A stretch of DNA of 53,596 bases from Oligoflexia bacterium (GCA_903895855.1 CAITVN010000131.1:1-53596), one strand, 5' to 3'; numbered from the stretch's first letter, positions 8,914 to 17,448 are shown. The notes: a model not told the origin generated them from the letters alone. Program-made: numbers and translations.

Positions 8914-9058
8914 GCTCTACCTTACTGAATCAGGTGACAGGTGAAGCATTGAACTTCAACGCCAAAAACTTGGCGACTGAATTATACCCCGGTGTCACCC
9001 AGGACCCAGTGGCATAAGTCAGATCACCCCGTAAAAACCCACGCCAGTTGCAGTAGAG
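8914..9058 (+). promoter_or_regulatory. Candidate structured RNA element upstream of pilA
   Basis: The 355-base gap 8832-9186 holds no gene but can fold. ctctac at 8915-8920 pairs with gtagag at 9053-9058. ggtgaca (8933-8939) pairs with tgtcacc (8993-8999), enclosing two hairpins: tgaag/cttca (8942-8958) and cgccaa/ttggcg (8960-8975, loop aaac). The result is a three-way junction inside a closing stem. It lacks the conserved GEMM (c-di-GMP-I) sequence. A separate weak hairpin, tgctcat/atgagca, lies at 8845-8870. If transcribed it would be either a leader of pilA or a small RNA. Base pairing alone cannot prove function. Confidence 0.35.
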
Positions 9059-9118
9059 GTGGCAGATGAATCACTGAAATGGGTCTGTTTAATTTGCCGC
9101 TTTCTTCAGACTCGGTGC

Positions 9119-9146
9119 TTGAAAGTTAAAACTAATGCGTTACACT
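9119..9146 (+). promoter_or_regulatory. Putative sigma-70 promoter of pilA
   Basis: TTGAAA (9119-9124) and TACACT (9141-9146) with a 16-base spacer. Transcription would start near 9153, giving a leader of about 34 bases with a Shine-Dalgarno-like AAGGGG (9173-9178) eight bases before the pilA start. I found no sigma-54 GG-N10-GC element nearby, although a PilR-like activator is encoded in the window. Confidence 0.45.
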
Positions 9147-9186
9147 TAATGAATATAACTGAGTTTAAAAAAAAGGGGCACAGACA

Positions 9187-9870
9187 ATGACTACGAAACG
9201 ACTGAATAATGAATTACTCATTTCAAGAAAATTAGGGCAAGCCGGGTTCACCCTGGTTGAGCTCATGATTGTGGTGGCGATTATCGGAATTTTGGCAGCG
9301 ATTGGTGTGCCTCAGTACAAAACATATCAAGCGAAAGCAAGGCAGACAGAGGCGAAGCTTAAGCTGTCTACATTATACACCGCCCTTACCACCTACCGTG
9401 CCGAATATGGTACTTTCACGGCTTGCCTCGTGAATGCGGGAGTTTCCGAGCTTGTTAATCTTAACTTAAGTAGATATTATACTTATGGTTTCTCTGACGC
9501 CGCTAAAGTTACTGTTGCATGTGGCACCGGAGCTGCCGCTGTTGCTTGTAATCAGCATTTTGGAATCGGGGTTGGGCCAGCGCCCTGCGCCCTCCCTGTC
9601 AATGCACCTCCACCCGCGGTGCAACCTGGGATTGGCGTTGCTAACGAATCGATTGTCTTAGCTGGAGCACGGGCGAATACCCTCGCAGTTGCACCAGCTT
9701 CAGCCCAGCTCAATATAGCAAACGCTGGGGCAGTTGTTAACCTTTCGGCTTTCGCAGCTGGTACCTTCGTAGGTGCTGCGGCTGGACTGATTGGATCTAC
9801 TGCTACTTACGACACTTGGACAATCGATAATAATAAAACCATGATGAATGGAATAAACGGAACGAACTAA
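9187..9870 (+). CDS. pilA: Type IV major pilin PilA
   Basis: A 227-residue prepilin. A 20-residue leader ends in AG20, and the mature protein begins [16 protein letters not shown], with Phe at +1 and Glu at +5. This is followed by the long hydrophobic-amphipathic helix that forms the fibre core (to about residue 72). The C-terminal head is Ala, Gly and Val rich with four cysteines. It is not long enough to be a large minor pilin and has the most canonical N-terminus of the four prepilins here, so I take it as the major subunit. It stands alone behind its own promoter, downstream of the PilW/PilX genes. Confidence 0.93.
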   Translation: MTTKRLNNELLISRKLGQAGFTLVELMIVVAIIGILAAIGVPQYKTYQAKARQTEAKLKLSTLYTALTTYRAEYGTFTACLVNAGVSELVNLNLSRYYTYGFSDAAKVTVACGTGAAAVACNQHFGIGVGPAPCALPVNAPPPAVQPGIGVANESIVLAGARANTLAVAPASAQLNIANAGAVVNLSAFAAGTFVGAAAGLIGSTATYDTWTIDNNKTMMNGINGTN

Positions 9871-9887
9871 GATTTTTGTCAATCTCA

Positions 9888-10334
9888 ATGCCCCGCAAAC
9901 CTCTACTCTTGATTGCCGCGGCCGCCTTACTGATCGTATTCGCGGCAGTAGTAGTCTGGCAAAAAGAGGCATTTCAAACGATCTTATCGTCTGAAAACTC
10001 TGAGTGGACAGCGAGAAATGTCGACCTCAAGAAATTAGATGAGACGCTAAAAAAACTTGGGGCCTCTATTCAAGAACAAGTCGAAGGCCACAGCGCGTGC
10101 AAGTACGATGATGAATGCCGCGTTGTGGGCCTCGGCAACGAAACCTGTGGCGGTTACAAAGATTACGTCATCTACTCGTCAACCGCTGTCGAAGACGAAG
10201 GCAACCTACTTCGTGCGATCAATCAATTCAACGAACTGTTCAAAAAAAAGAGTGACCTCGAACTCGTCGCTAACTCGTGTGGCTTCAAATCGCGTCCCGC
10301 TCGCTGCATTTCTAAGCAATGCTCGGTTGAGTGA
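9888..10334 (+). CDS. Membrane-anchored protein with six cysteines, unknown function
   Basis: A protein of 148 residues from ATG 9888; an in-frame TTG at 9876 would add four residues. Neither start has a good Shine-Dalgarno sequence. An N-terminal hydrophobic anchor (about residues 5-24) precedes a helical region and a cysteine-patterned domain: C at HSACKYDDEC, ETCGGY, SCGF, RCISKQC. The even number and spacing of cysteines suggest three disulfides in the periplasm. It lies 17 bases after pilA and may be cotranscribed. I do not recognise the family and assign no function. Confidence 0.7.
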   Translation: MPRKPLLLIAAAALLIVFAAVVVWQKEAFQTILSSENSEWTARNVDLKKLDETLKKLGASIQEQVEGHSACKYDDECRVVGLGNETCGGYKDYVIYSSTAVEDEGNLLRAINQFNELFKKKSDLELVANSCGFKSRPARCISKQCSVE

Positions 10335-10336
10335 GC

Positions 10337-11461
10337 CTAAATCAGCTCTTTCGCCAACCAATCTGCCATACGCAATACCTTGACGCCATCAATCTGCAGT
10401 TCACGAGGTAATACTTTCACTAACTGTATGGCCTGTGCCTTCGGAAATTGCTTAGAATAATGCTTCAACCCTAACCCCACGCTCGAATCACTAGTCTTGA
10501 CTTCAATCAAATGGGTAATCTGCTTGTCTTGCGTGATCACAAAATCAACCTCACGCTTGGTCTTGTCTCTTAAGTAATGCAGTTCACGATTTTCACCAAA
10601 AACGTCTTGCCGATAGTGAACCCACTTCAAAAGGTGACAGGCCACTAAATTTTCAAGACGAAACCCATCGTCAGACAAAACTCTACCTGTGTCATAGAAG
10701 AATACTCGAGGCTCGCGACGCAATGACTTCTTAATGGCCTTCGAAAAGGGAGTCAGCGTAAAAACAATAAAAAGCGACTCTAAAATCTGAATCCAATGCT
10801 TCACAGTAGCTGGGGCGACTGACAAGTCACTAGCAAGACTTTTATACGAGACAGATTGGCCTGCTTGTTCAGAGAGCATTAGCACGAGATGCTCGATTTG
10901 CTGAACTGTTCGAATTTTCTCAAGATCAAATAAGTCTTCTCTTAAAATTCGATCTAAATGAGACCTGCGCCAGCGCCCAACAAACGTGGGGTCACTCTCT
11001 AAATAGGGTTCTGGAAAACTACCCACTAAGAGCATTCGCTCTAAAATTTCTAAGGGTTCAGTTTTGAACTCGCGATGAACTTCAGCAACCGACAACGGAT
11101 GACAGCGATAGAGAAAATGCCGCCCTGCAAGCGAGTCGCCAGTCTTTCGAAAGGTATCCATCCGCGCTGACCCCGTCACCAGTAGGCGTGGGCGAACACC
11201 CTCGGTATCGTAGATTCCTTTCAAAAAACGCTTCCACAGTTTCATTTTGTGAAGCTCATCCAAAATAACCAGATCAGTCGCTCTTGACCACTTCAACTTT
11301 CGAATCAGCTGGGCGTCGGCGGCAGAGTCCCAGTTGAGGTACTCGAACCGTGAACTCAACATCTTGGCCAGCGTCGTTTTGCCAGACTGTCTCGGGCCAG
11401 AAAGGATGACGACTTTTCGATCGAGGTCTTTCTGAATGCTGTCTTGAAGGTAGCGTTTCAT
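10337..11461 (-). CDS. AAA ATPase with C-terminal DUF4143 domain
   Basis: A 374-residue protein of the AAA_14/DUF4143 family. Walker A is GPRQSGKTT (about residues 21-29) and Walker B is LVILDELHK (about 64-72). A sensor-like VTGSARMD follows, then a winged-helix-like middle and a DUF4143 tail with the PD-(D/E)XK-like pattern EVDFVI and IEVKTS (about 310-332). The family is widespread in accessory regions and its function is unknown. The gene converges on the six-cysteine protein and diverges from another DUF4143 gene. Upstream there is TAGAGT six bases before the ATG and no Shine-Dalgarno sequence, so the mRNA may be leaderless. A 31-codon relic of its 3' end lies at 12835-12927. Confidence 0.9.
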   Translation of the reverse strand: MKRYLQDSIQKDLDRKVVILSGPRQSGKTTLAKMLSSRFEYLNWDSAADAQLIRKLKWSRATDLVILDELHKMKLWKRFLKGIYDTEGVRPRLLVTGSARMDTFRKTGDSLAGRHFLYRCHPLSVAEVHREFKTEPLEILERMLLVGSFPEPYLESDPTFVGRWRRSHLDRILREDLFDLEKIRTVQQIEHLVLMLSEQAGQSVSYKSLASDLSVAPATVKHWIQILESLFIVFTLTPFSKAIKKSLRREPRVFFYDTGRVLSDDGFRLENLVACHLLKWVHYRQDVFGENRELHYLRDKTKREVDFVITQDKQITHLIEVKTSDSSVGLGLKHYSKQFPKAQAIQLVKVLPRELQIDGVKVLRMADWLAKELI

Positions 11462-11632
11462 GGGTCTACTCTACCAAAACAGCCCACTCCCAACAAGACC
11501 AAAACGAAGTCGATTTCGTTTTGGTTCGAACCAGAATGAAGCAGATTTCGCTTTGGCCCTACCAGCATTCACTTTAAAACGTCGCGATAATTTAAATGAC
11601 AACTTTAAAACGTCGCGATATATTAAGATTCA
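11462..11632. promoter_or_regulatory. Divergent promoter region with 19-bp direct repeats and a 10-bp hairpin
   Basis: Between two divergent DUF4143 genes. The 19-base sequence actttaaaacgtcgcgata occurs twice, at 11571-11589 and 11602-11620, 31 bases apart (about three helical turns). The second copy fills the spacer of the rightward promoter ATGACA (11596-11601) and TATATT (11619-11624), so it looks like an operator. Nearer the left gene is the hairpin ccaaaacgaa/ttcgttttgg (11499-11508 and 11515-11524), then the palindrome ggttcgaacc (11523-11532) and an imperfect copy of the hairpin's right half (11534-11556). Both genes appear to start within a few bases of their predicted transcription start. 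Confidence 0.6.
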
Positions 11633-12805
11633 ATGTACCCCCGAGCCCTTACCCTTAATGCCGATCACGATGAGACCTTCTTTCTCTGGGGCCCAAGAAA
11701 AACCGGAAAAAGCAGCCTATTACGCGAGCGGTTTAAAGACGCCCACTTCTTTAACTTGTTAGACACTGATCAGTTCATCAAATTTTCGACTCGACCTGCA
11801 CTCTTTCGCGAAGAGTGCCTGGGTGTGATCGCACTTCTAAACACCCGTCAGCCACGGCCCTGGTTTATTATTGACGAAGTTCAAAAGATACCAGCTCTGC
11901 TAGATGAAGTTCACCTCTTAATTGAAGAACACGGTTTAAAATTTGGACTCTGCGGGTCTTCAGCTCGCAAACTAAAGCGTGGTCATGCTAATTTATTGGG
12001 GGGCCGCGCCGTTCGTTATGAGCTTTCTGGTTTAGTCTCAATTGAATTAGGAGATGACTTTGATCTTATCAAGCTACTCAATCGAGGTTACCTGCCAAGT
12101 CATTACCTCAATGATCGATACCCGAAAATTTTGGCCGCCTATGTGAATGAGTACTTGAAAGAAGAAATAGCGGCCGAAGGGCTGGTGAGAAATTTACCGG
12201 TCTTTTCAGATTTTTTAAGAAGCGCTTCGTTTTCTGATGGAGAAATCATCAATTATACGAAAATAGCGAGCGAGTGTGGCGTTTCAAGCCCCACGGTGAA
12301 AGAATATTTTCAGATTCTACAAGACACACTGATCGCTACTAACTTGCCCGCGTACACCCGAAGGCCTAAGCGAAAAGTGATTCATGCCCCAAAATTTTAT
12401 TTTTTTGACGTGGCCTTAACTAATATCCTCACCCGAAGAAAAAATCTTGAGCCGGGTACCGAGGCGTTCGGCCATGCTTTTGAAAACTGGATACACCATG
12501 AAATTCGCTCATACCTATCGTACCGGTCAATCGACGCTGATTTCTCATATTGGCGATTGGCTGACACAGGTAGAGAAGTCGACTTCGTACTGAATGACCT
12601 AGAAATAGCTATCGAAGCTAAAGCAAAGAGCCAGATTCGACCCGATGATTTGCGTGGGTTACGAGAACTGGCCGTCGATCACCCTAAAGTGAAACGCCGT
12701 TTAGTGGTCTGCTTAGAAACTAAAAGAAGGGTGACTGAAGACAATATTCTCATCATGGGATATGCCGACTTTGTACGAGCACTCTGGAATGGTGAGTGGC
12801 TATGA
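11633..12805 (+). CDS. AAA ATPase with C-terminal DUF4143 domain
   Basis: A 390-residue protein. Walker A is GPRKTGKSS (about residues 19-27), Walker B is WFIIDEVQK (about 80-88), and a sensor-like LCGSSARKL follows. The middle region ends in a helical segment that binds partners or DNA in relatives (SPTVKEYFQILQD). The C-terminal DUF4143 part holds REVDFVLND and IAIEAKAK, the PD-(D/E)XK-like signature. It belongs to the same broad family as the leftward gene but is only distantly similar outside the motifs. The start codon comes eight bases after the -10 box, so it is probably leaderless. No partner gene such as an antitoxin is obvious. Confidence 0.9.
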   Translation: MYPRALTLNADHDETFFLWGPRKTGKSSLLRERFKDAHFFNLLDTDQFIKFSTRPALFREECLGVIALLNTRQPRPWFIIDEVQKIPALLDEVHLLIEEHGLKFGLCGSSARKLKRGHANLLGGRAVRYELSGLVSIELGDDFDLIKLLNRGYLPSHYLNDRYPKILAAYVNEYLKEEIAAEGLVRNLPVFSDFLRSASFSDGEIINYTKIASECGVSSPTVKEYFQILQDTLIATNLPAYTRRPKRKVIHAPKFYFFDVALTNILTRRKNLEPGTEAFGHAFENWIHHEIRSYLSYRSIDADFSYWRLADTGREVDFVLNDLEIAIEAKAKSQIRPDDLRGLRELAVDHPKVKRRLVVCLETKRRVTEDNILIMGYADFVRALWNGEWL

Positions 12806-12834
12806 CTATACGCCAGCCATAAATCCGGTCCATC

Positions 12835-12927
12835 TCAGTTCTCAGACCAAATCAGCTCTGTCGCCAACCAGTCGACCATGTGCAGAAACTCAATACTTTC
12901 ACTTTGGTAAATAGTCGTATTACCGAG
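12835..12927 (-). pseudogene. Relic of the 3' end of a DUF4143 ATPase gene
   Basis: An open stretch of 30 codons on the minus strand, bounded upstream by TAG (12928-12930), ends FLHMVDWLATELIWSEN. It matches the end of the intact gene at 10337, which reads VLRMADWLAKELI and then stops. At DNA level the last codons are nearly identical (aaatcagctctgtcgccaacca here, one base different there). The original TAG has become TGG, adding four codons. Nothing else of the gene remains. It shows that a second copy of the leftward gene once lay on the other side of the rightward one. Confidence 0.7.
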
Positions 12928-12961
12928 CTAACCCTTTACAGCGAAACCAAATCATCGCAAA

Positions 12962-13276
12962 ATGAACGCTATGCGCTTCACAAAAACCTTTCTCATTTCC
13001 TTGGCCCTTCTTGAAACAACCCTGAGCTGGGCAGACCTTGACGTACTCAATTGCAAGAGTTTTACCGACGCCCAATATTCTGTAAATCCCGCTAGCGTAA
13101 CCACATACAGCAATGGCTGCAGCGTCAGTTACGTGCGAATCGATACCTTCGCAATGGCGCCCTACCAAATTCAAAAACCACTCTGTTACAAAATGGAAGG
13201 GTGCCTCGCTCTTTGTGTGAAGCCTTCTAAAATTGCGCAAACACAGATCAGCTGCGTTACCGCCAAGACACCTTAA
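12962..13276 (+). CDS. Small secreted protein with six cysteines
   Basis: A 104-residue protein with a clear signal peptide (basic MNAMRFTK, hydrophobic core to about residue 20, then SWADLD). A second in-frame ATG at 12971 would shorten the signal by three residues. The mature part of about 80 residues has six cysteines, enough for three disulfides. No family is recognised. It is followed 43 bases later by another secreted protein, and may form a small operon with the two genes downstream. Confidence 0.65.
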   Translation: MNAMRFTKTFLISLALLETTLSWADLDVLNCKSFTDAQYSVNPASVTTYSNGCSVSYVRIDTFAMAPYQIQKPLCYKMEGCLALCVKPSKIAQTQISCVTAKTP

Positions 13277-13319
13277 CGCGAGAGCCCCACGCCAACTTTC
13301 AACCTTCAGGAGACACCCT

Positions 13320-14471
13320 ATGTTTACTCGACCTCTCAATCTAAAAATCGCCTTCGTCGTCGGCGCCGGCGCAGCACTCCTGGGCTACTCTACTTCGGTT
13401 TTCGCTTCGACCCGACTCATTCCGTTTTCGGGCATCGCAAGTTCTGAGGTTCGAACGCTTGAACTCAATCTCGCGAACTCAGTCGCAACTTGCACGATCA
13501 CCATCGCAAACTTGAGTTCAGTCGACCAACAAATTTCAGATGTCCAATTTCTGGACTACGACACCACCCAAAAAATCACTGTCTGGAAAAAAGCTGACCA
13601 AATTTGGAAACGAGGGCTCGACTCAAACGCCATTAGCGATTCGAGTTGTTCTGGCACCATTTTGCCCGGAACCATCTGCTTTTTTCGTAAAAAATTAATA
13701 CCCTATACCGCCGAAGCTCGCTATGCGGTCTGCACCGGAAAAATACAGGTCGCCGACGACAAATCATCAAAGCCCGGAACTGTTGTCGCTTCAGGCGCCC
13801 TCTCGATTTATCAAGAATCGCAGGTCGTGGGCGGTGCTCTTTCAGGAGCTCTTTACTCAAGCGGCACCGCGAATTTTTTCACCCCTGGTTCGGGATTGAA
13901 ACTCAGCGACAACCTCGCCGGAAAAGACCTCCCCGACTCGGGAACATTAACGGCTGAACCCAGCTACACCACCAATATGAACTTCGTTTGCTTTGACGCT
14001 TGCAAGAAGTTCAAACTCAATTGGAGCGACAAACAGTGCCAAATACACTGCGGAAGCTATAGCTATAGTACTACCACCGATATCTCAACGAGCGAGGCAA
14101 TTGCATTAAGCGGCAGTGTCGTCAAAATTCCTCAACTCAAACCGAACTGGAAGGCCGAAAATACCCAGCCTCCCATTCCTGATGATGAGTATTTCATCAA
14201 AAAAACTGACCCCGGAATGGGCGGCGGTTTAGTTCTTGAAATGATTTCTGGACCTTTCATCAGTATCTGCAGCGGCAACAAAGACTACCACACGCAAGGC
14301 GGCGTTGATCACCACCACACGGATGGCTCCATGCAGGGCGATACAAACTTCGGTGGCTCAGAAATGATCAGTGAACGCCTGTACTGCGGACATCGCCATC
14401 AAAAATCAGATTTGCTTTCGCGGGTAGGCTCAACCTCACCGTTTCCCATTAATGGAGGTGTCGCGTTTTAG
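13320..14471 (+). CDS. Secreted protein with histidine cluster, unknown function
   Basis: A protein of 383 residues starting at the ATG that follows a good AGGAG Shine-Dalgarno sequence (13308-13312); upstream in-frame codons are not needed. A signal peptide ends near FASTRL (residue 30). The mature protein is beta-rich and Ser/Gly/Thr rich, with about a dozen cysteines. Near the C-terminus lies a His-rich stretch (DYHTQGGVDHHHTDG, about residues 322-336) and a second HRH motif, which may bind a metal. No family is recognised. Its stop overlaps the region where the next gene's signal peptide is encoded. Confidence 0.75.
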   Translation: MFTRPLNLKIAFVVGAGAALLGYSTSVFASTRLIPFSGIASSEVRTLELNLANSVATCTITIANLSSVDQQISDVQFLDYDTTQKITVWKKADQIWKRGLDSNAISDSSCSGTILPGTICFFRKKLIPYTAEARYAVCTGKIQVADDKSSKPGTVVASGALSIYQESQVVGGALSGALYSSGTANFFTPGSGLKLSDNLAGKDLPDSGTLTAEPSYTTNMNFVCFDACKKFKLNWSDKQCQIHCGSYSYSTTTDISTSEAIALSGSVVKIPQLKPNWKAENTQPPIPDDEYFIKKTDPGMGGGLVLEMISGPFISICSGNKDYHTQGGVDHHHTDGSMQGDTNFGGSEMISERLYCGHRHQKSDLLSRVGSTSPFPINGGVAF

Positions 14472-14524
14472 GCGTCACTCAAAGGCGATGCGTCTACGCC
14501 CTCATTTTTTTCTGGCCATTCGCG

Positions 14525-15178
14525 ATGATCGCTTGTTCAAGCAAGGAAAAAAAAGTAGCGCCCGAACAACCCATTCTAAAGGCAGGTGAACCCAAGCCCG
14601 TGAAGAATGAGCGCGTCTGCGTGACTGCGCTAGATGCGACTATCTTGACCGACCTCAATCAACTCAAAACCACTGAAGCTAACCGATACTATAGGGTCGA
14701 TTTCTTGTTGCCTAACACACACCAAGAAAAAAAATCGATCGGCCGATTCGTGACGGTAGCCGTACACGGCTTTTCTCGAACAAAAGAAAAACCAGCACGG
14801 GCGGTCTTTCTTGAAAAAGGGCAAACCGTACTCGGAGTTTTGCCTGAAATTGCGAGTTTTTTAGATAAAAACAATCTCTGCGCCCGAGCAAACCCAAATA
14901 GCTTTGATTGGCGAAGCCTCTCATACTTTGTAATGCCCATGAGCTTTTTAGAAAAAAGTGGCGAACTTGCCATTGAATTCACAGAAGGTGGAGAATCACT
15001 GGTCTTAGATGTGTTTCCGAAAAAGAACCTAAAGCCAATCATCAAAGCCCTAACGCCCACGCTCGACAAGCGTTCAGAACCTGATATTGCCGCAGTAAAC
15101 GACCTGATTTTCAGTTATCACTGCGCCGGCGTGATCGACCAAAAAGACACCTGTCAATCGGCGAAATTGAACAAGTAA
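14525..15178 (+). CDS. Probable lipoprotein whose signal peptide needs a frameshift
   Basis: The in-frame ATG at 14525 gives MIACSSKEKK, which is only the end of a lipobox. Upstream in the same frame there is no ATG, GTG or TTG before a stop. However, from ATG 14488 in the neighbouring frame, removing one T from the run of seven at 14505-14511 gives MRLRPHFFWPFAMIAC-SSK, a complete lipoprotein signal. So the gene either uses slippage at the T run, starts at an unusual codon, is a recent pseudogene, or the sequence has an error. The 217-residue body is of unknown family, with three cysteines after the lipobox. Confidence 0.65.
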   Translation: MIACSSKEKKVAPEQPILKAGEPKPVKNERVCVTALDATILTDLNQLKTTEANRYYRVDFLLPNTHQEKKSIGRFVTVAVHGFSRTKEKPARAVFLEKGQTVLGVLPEIASFLDKNNLCARANPNSFDWRSLSYFVMPMSFLEKSGELAIEFTEGGESLVLDVFPKKNLKPIIKALTPTLDKRSEPDIAAVNDLIFSYHCAGVIDQKDTCQSAKLNK

Positions 15179-15433
15179 CACCAAGTATGTGCAATTTTTG
15201 CATCTTGACCGCAATAATTGCACCTATATGCCACCACACAACCCAAACGAGTTACCATCGTGTGCTTGTCTTCAAGAAGCGAAATCGATAAAACTGAATC
15301 GGACGGCCATAGACTCATGAGCCCCCTAATCAGCGTCGTATTACCTGTTCCGCGAGGTTAAAAAAAAACAAGAAGCTGTTATGATTTGATGCACTTATAA
15401 TTCTATCGAACATACTCCCTATTTTAGACCAGT

Positions 15434-16825
15434 TTATGGAGTATGGTCAGGTCGATTACATTTCAAACAATCCGCTGCAATCTTACGCATGCTTTTCGAA
15501 AGCTTGACGTCGTCACAAGCCATCGTCCAAAACTCACGGGCCAGTCGTAAGGCGATGGGCCAAACCTCTAACAGCGTGTGCTCATACGATGGCCTCAAAA
15601 ATTTCTTACGCGTGTCTTCACCCCCTTGGCTGGGAGCGAATAACATGGGCAGCATATCGTACACAGGTGCGAGGCGAGCCTTCTTGTCTCCGTAATCCCA
15701 GAAAAATGAGAGATTACCCGAGTGCCGATCGGTATTTGCAATCAACCTACCGAAACTTTCAAGTAGCCTCACAGTTTTCAAATCCTCTTTGCTCAGTATT
15801 TTTTTGCGCTCTAAAACTTCGACCGAAGACGCCCAATTGGTGCTATTGCCTACCCACTCATTTTCAAGCGCTGACAACGACAGTGTACCGATGCGACCAT
15901 TTTGCCCCACTCGATCAAACCGAGTGGTTTCTAAAAACGTTCTACCACCAGCCTCATGCAAGCGAGATTCAACTGCAGCAATTCTGTTTTGACGAAGCAC
16001 CAGAAGCGCCAGCGATTCACAAATGAGTAGGTCTCGCCAGCGTTCAGCAGCAAACGAATCAACGGCTGGTGAAAATTTCACCAAGACACTGACCGTCGAA
16101 TTGTCTTTTGACCTATTTTTAGAATTATCTTTAGAATTTTCTGGGCGACTCAACACGGCAGTGAACTTTGGCTGTTCGCCACCCGCAGAAGAACCCGCCA
16201 TTTCGCCGTCAATTGCCATTTTAGCGAGAGCGACATAATTTTTTTCAGGCCGATTCCAGTCGACTAAATCAACGCTTCTTTGGATGCTTCTTTGTACCGC
16301 ACTTTGATGACGTTCAAACGACTCGGCACCCACTAGGAGATTGCCGGGCAACTCTTCGCCTCGACACGAAAGTGCAACTAATGTGTCATCACTGCTCAAG
16401 TCTTGAACTCTATTCGGCAAGTTAAGATCTTTATGGTTTTGAAGAAACGCCCTACCCATAAACCCCTGTGGCCTCAAGTCGTCGAGAAAGTACGGCAGTC
16501 CGGGAAAAATGAGGGGTTTGTATTGATCTGATTCGAGAACGAAGGCAAATGAATCAGGGAATAGCGAAACCAACTCAGCAAATTTGCTCACGGCACCCGT
16601 TTCAGAAATGCAAAATATCGGTATGCGCGAACCCAAGTTTCGCACTGATCTCAATACGGCCAATTGACGATTTCGCTTAGCGCCAAGTGAGACGATCATC
16701 TCAGACTGACCTTTGACCGCACGAAATAAAGTAGGCTGACTGATATCAAAACGGCTCATCACCGCCGCAGGCGCCTGCGGACCTTCACTTCGCAACCAAT
16801 CGATGAGGGCAAGCTCTCTTTTCAT
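15434..16825 (-). CDS. yjjJ: HipA-fold kinase of the YjjJ type with N-terminal winged helix
   Basis: A 463-residue protein. The N-terminus (about 1-60) is a winged-helix segment (LIDWLRSEGPQAPAAVMSRF) instead of the usual separate HipB partner. The kinase core shows GSSAGGEQPKF (about 211-221), the catalytic loop IANTDRHSGN and the metal-binding VYDMLPM. This architecture is that of E. coli YjjJ, a HipA-family protein. Between the kinase lobes lies a low-complexity insert of Lys, Asn, Ser and Asp (about 228-244) encoded by an imperfect 15-bp repeat. The gene stands alone. Repeated GAATGAT sites just upstream suggest autoregulation by the winged helix. Confidence 0.85.
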   Translation of the reverse strand: MKRELALIDWLRSEGPQAPAAVMSRFDISQPTLFRAVKGQSEMIVSLGAKRNRQLAVLRSVRNLGSRIPIFCISETGAVSKFAELVSLFPDSFAFVLESDQYKPLIFPGLPYFLDDLRPQGFMGRAFLQNHKDLNLPNRVQDLSSDDTLVALSCRGEELPGNLLVGAESFERHQSAVQRSIQRSVDLVDWNRPEKNYVALAKMAIDGEMAGSSAGGEQPKFTAVLSRPENSKDNSKNRSKDNSTVSVLVKFSPAVDSFAAERWRDLLICESLALLVLRQNRIAAVESRLHEAGGRTFLETTRFDRVGQNGRIGTLSLSALENEWVGNSTNWASSVEVLERKKILSKEDLKTVRLLESFGRLIANTDRHSGNLSFFWDYGDKKARLAPVYDMLPMLFAPSQGGEDTRKKFLRPSYEHTLLEVWPIALRLAREFWTMACDDVKLSKSMRKIAADCLKCNRPDHTP

Positions 16826-16833
16826 ACCTTCTT

Positions 16834-16928
16834 GAATGATATCATGAATGATAAAAAGAATGATAATTTTATATTTTATCGTTTAAAAACAGATAGTTAA
16901 GTAAAAACAAAATATCTACATGAATGAT
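16834..16928. repeat. Iterated GAATGAT sites upstream of the yjjJ-like gene
   Basis: GAATGAT occurs at 16834-16840, 16846-16852 and 16858-16864, exactly 12 bases apart, and again at 16922-16928. The first copy begins nine bases from the start codon at 16825, so the array covers the leader or promoter. Because YjjJ-type proteins carry their own winged helix, these are candidate operator sites. Confidence 0.65.
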
Positions 16929-16955
16929 AAAAACACTTTCTCGACCACCAGGTAC

Positions 16956-16969
16956 TGGTGCCTGACCCC
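16956..16969. repeat. Dispersed repeat, partial copy
   Basis: tggtgcctgacccc matches the core of a short repeat found fully at 46062, 50251 and 52103. It lies at the edge of a gene relic, which suggests the repeat and the truncation may be connected. Confidence 0.4.
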
Positions 16970-17214
16970 ACATTTGGCTTTCTAAGAACCCGAGCCTCTC
17001 ATTCGGACAGTCACTTGCCCGCACTCAAGCGATTCTCACAAAGCTCGACCAGTTAAATGAAAAAAATCCCGGCACCGATGCCACTCTTGAAGAAAAAGAA
17101 ACCTTAGAAGCCATGACATCGAGGTTTTCGCGACTGTCAGACTTACTTTTTCAAAGAGTGTTTCGTACCATCGATCAAATAACTAAATACCCTAACGACA
17201 AAAAATACATTTAG
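16966..17214 (+). pseudogene. Truncated gene for a small helical protein
   Basis: An open frame of 82 codons follows a TGA (16963-16965) and has no plausible start; the readable part runs SFGQSLARTQAILTKLD, then TLEEKETLEAMTSRFSRL, and ends DKKYI before TAG. The sequence is helical and coding-like (charged heptads, no low complexity), similar in flavour to small HEPN-type toxin-antitoxin proteins, but I cannot name a family. The 5' part appears lost. The rest of the 670-base gap (16826-17495) holds the yjjJ operator repeats, the dispersed repeat and the HNH promoter. Confidence 0.45.
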
Positions 17215-17448
17215 ATGGGCGGCACTGAGTGATTCATTGAGGTGAATTTACGAAAGTGACCTCTAAAAAATCTGCAGGGAGACATTTTCTTTCTTGACAC
17301 CTATCTGGCCAAGAATTCGCAGTTTGGCGTGAGGTTTTAAGGGCTGTCGTACCGTGAGCTGAGACAGCAATAGGCGCCTTTTAAACCAAAAATTGTGGCC
17401 TTTGCGTTCGGGACCGAGTTTTTCATTTTTGATGCAACCCTAGCGCAA

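Noticed and set aside
8914..9058. c-di-GMP-I (GEMM) riboswitch upstream of pilA
   Set aside because: The conserved GEMM segments are missing, so only a generic structured element is claimed.
9061..9100. Sigma-54 promoter before pilA
   Set aside because: The GG and GC pairs at 9081-9097 are 12 rather than 10 bases apart.
11523..11532. ggttcgaacc as a tRNA T-loop
   Set aside because: It is a simple palindrome in a hairpin region; no acceptor, D or anticodon arms surround it.
16834..16864. CRISPR array or replication iterons
   Set aside because: Only four 7-base copies without spacers of constant size, no Cas or Rep gene nearby; an operator is simpler.
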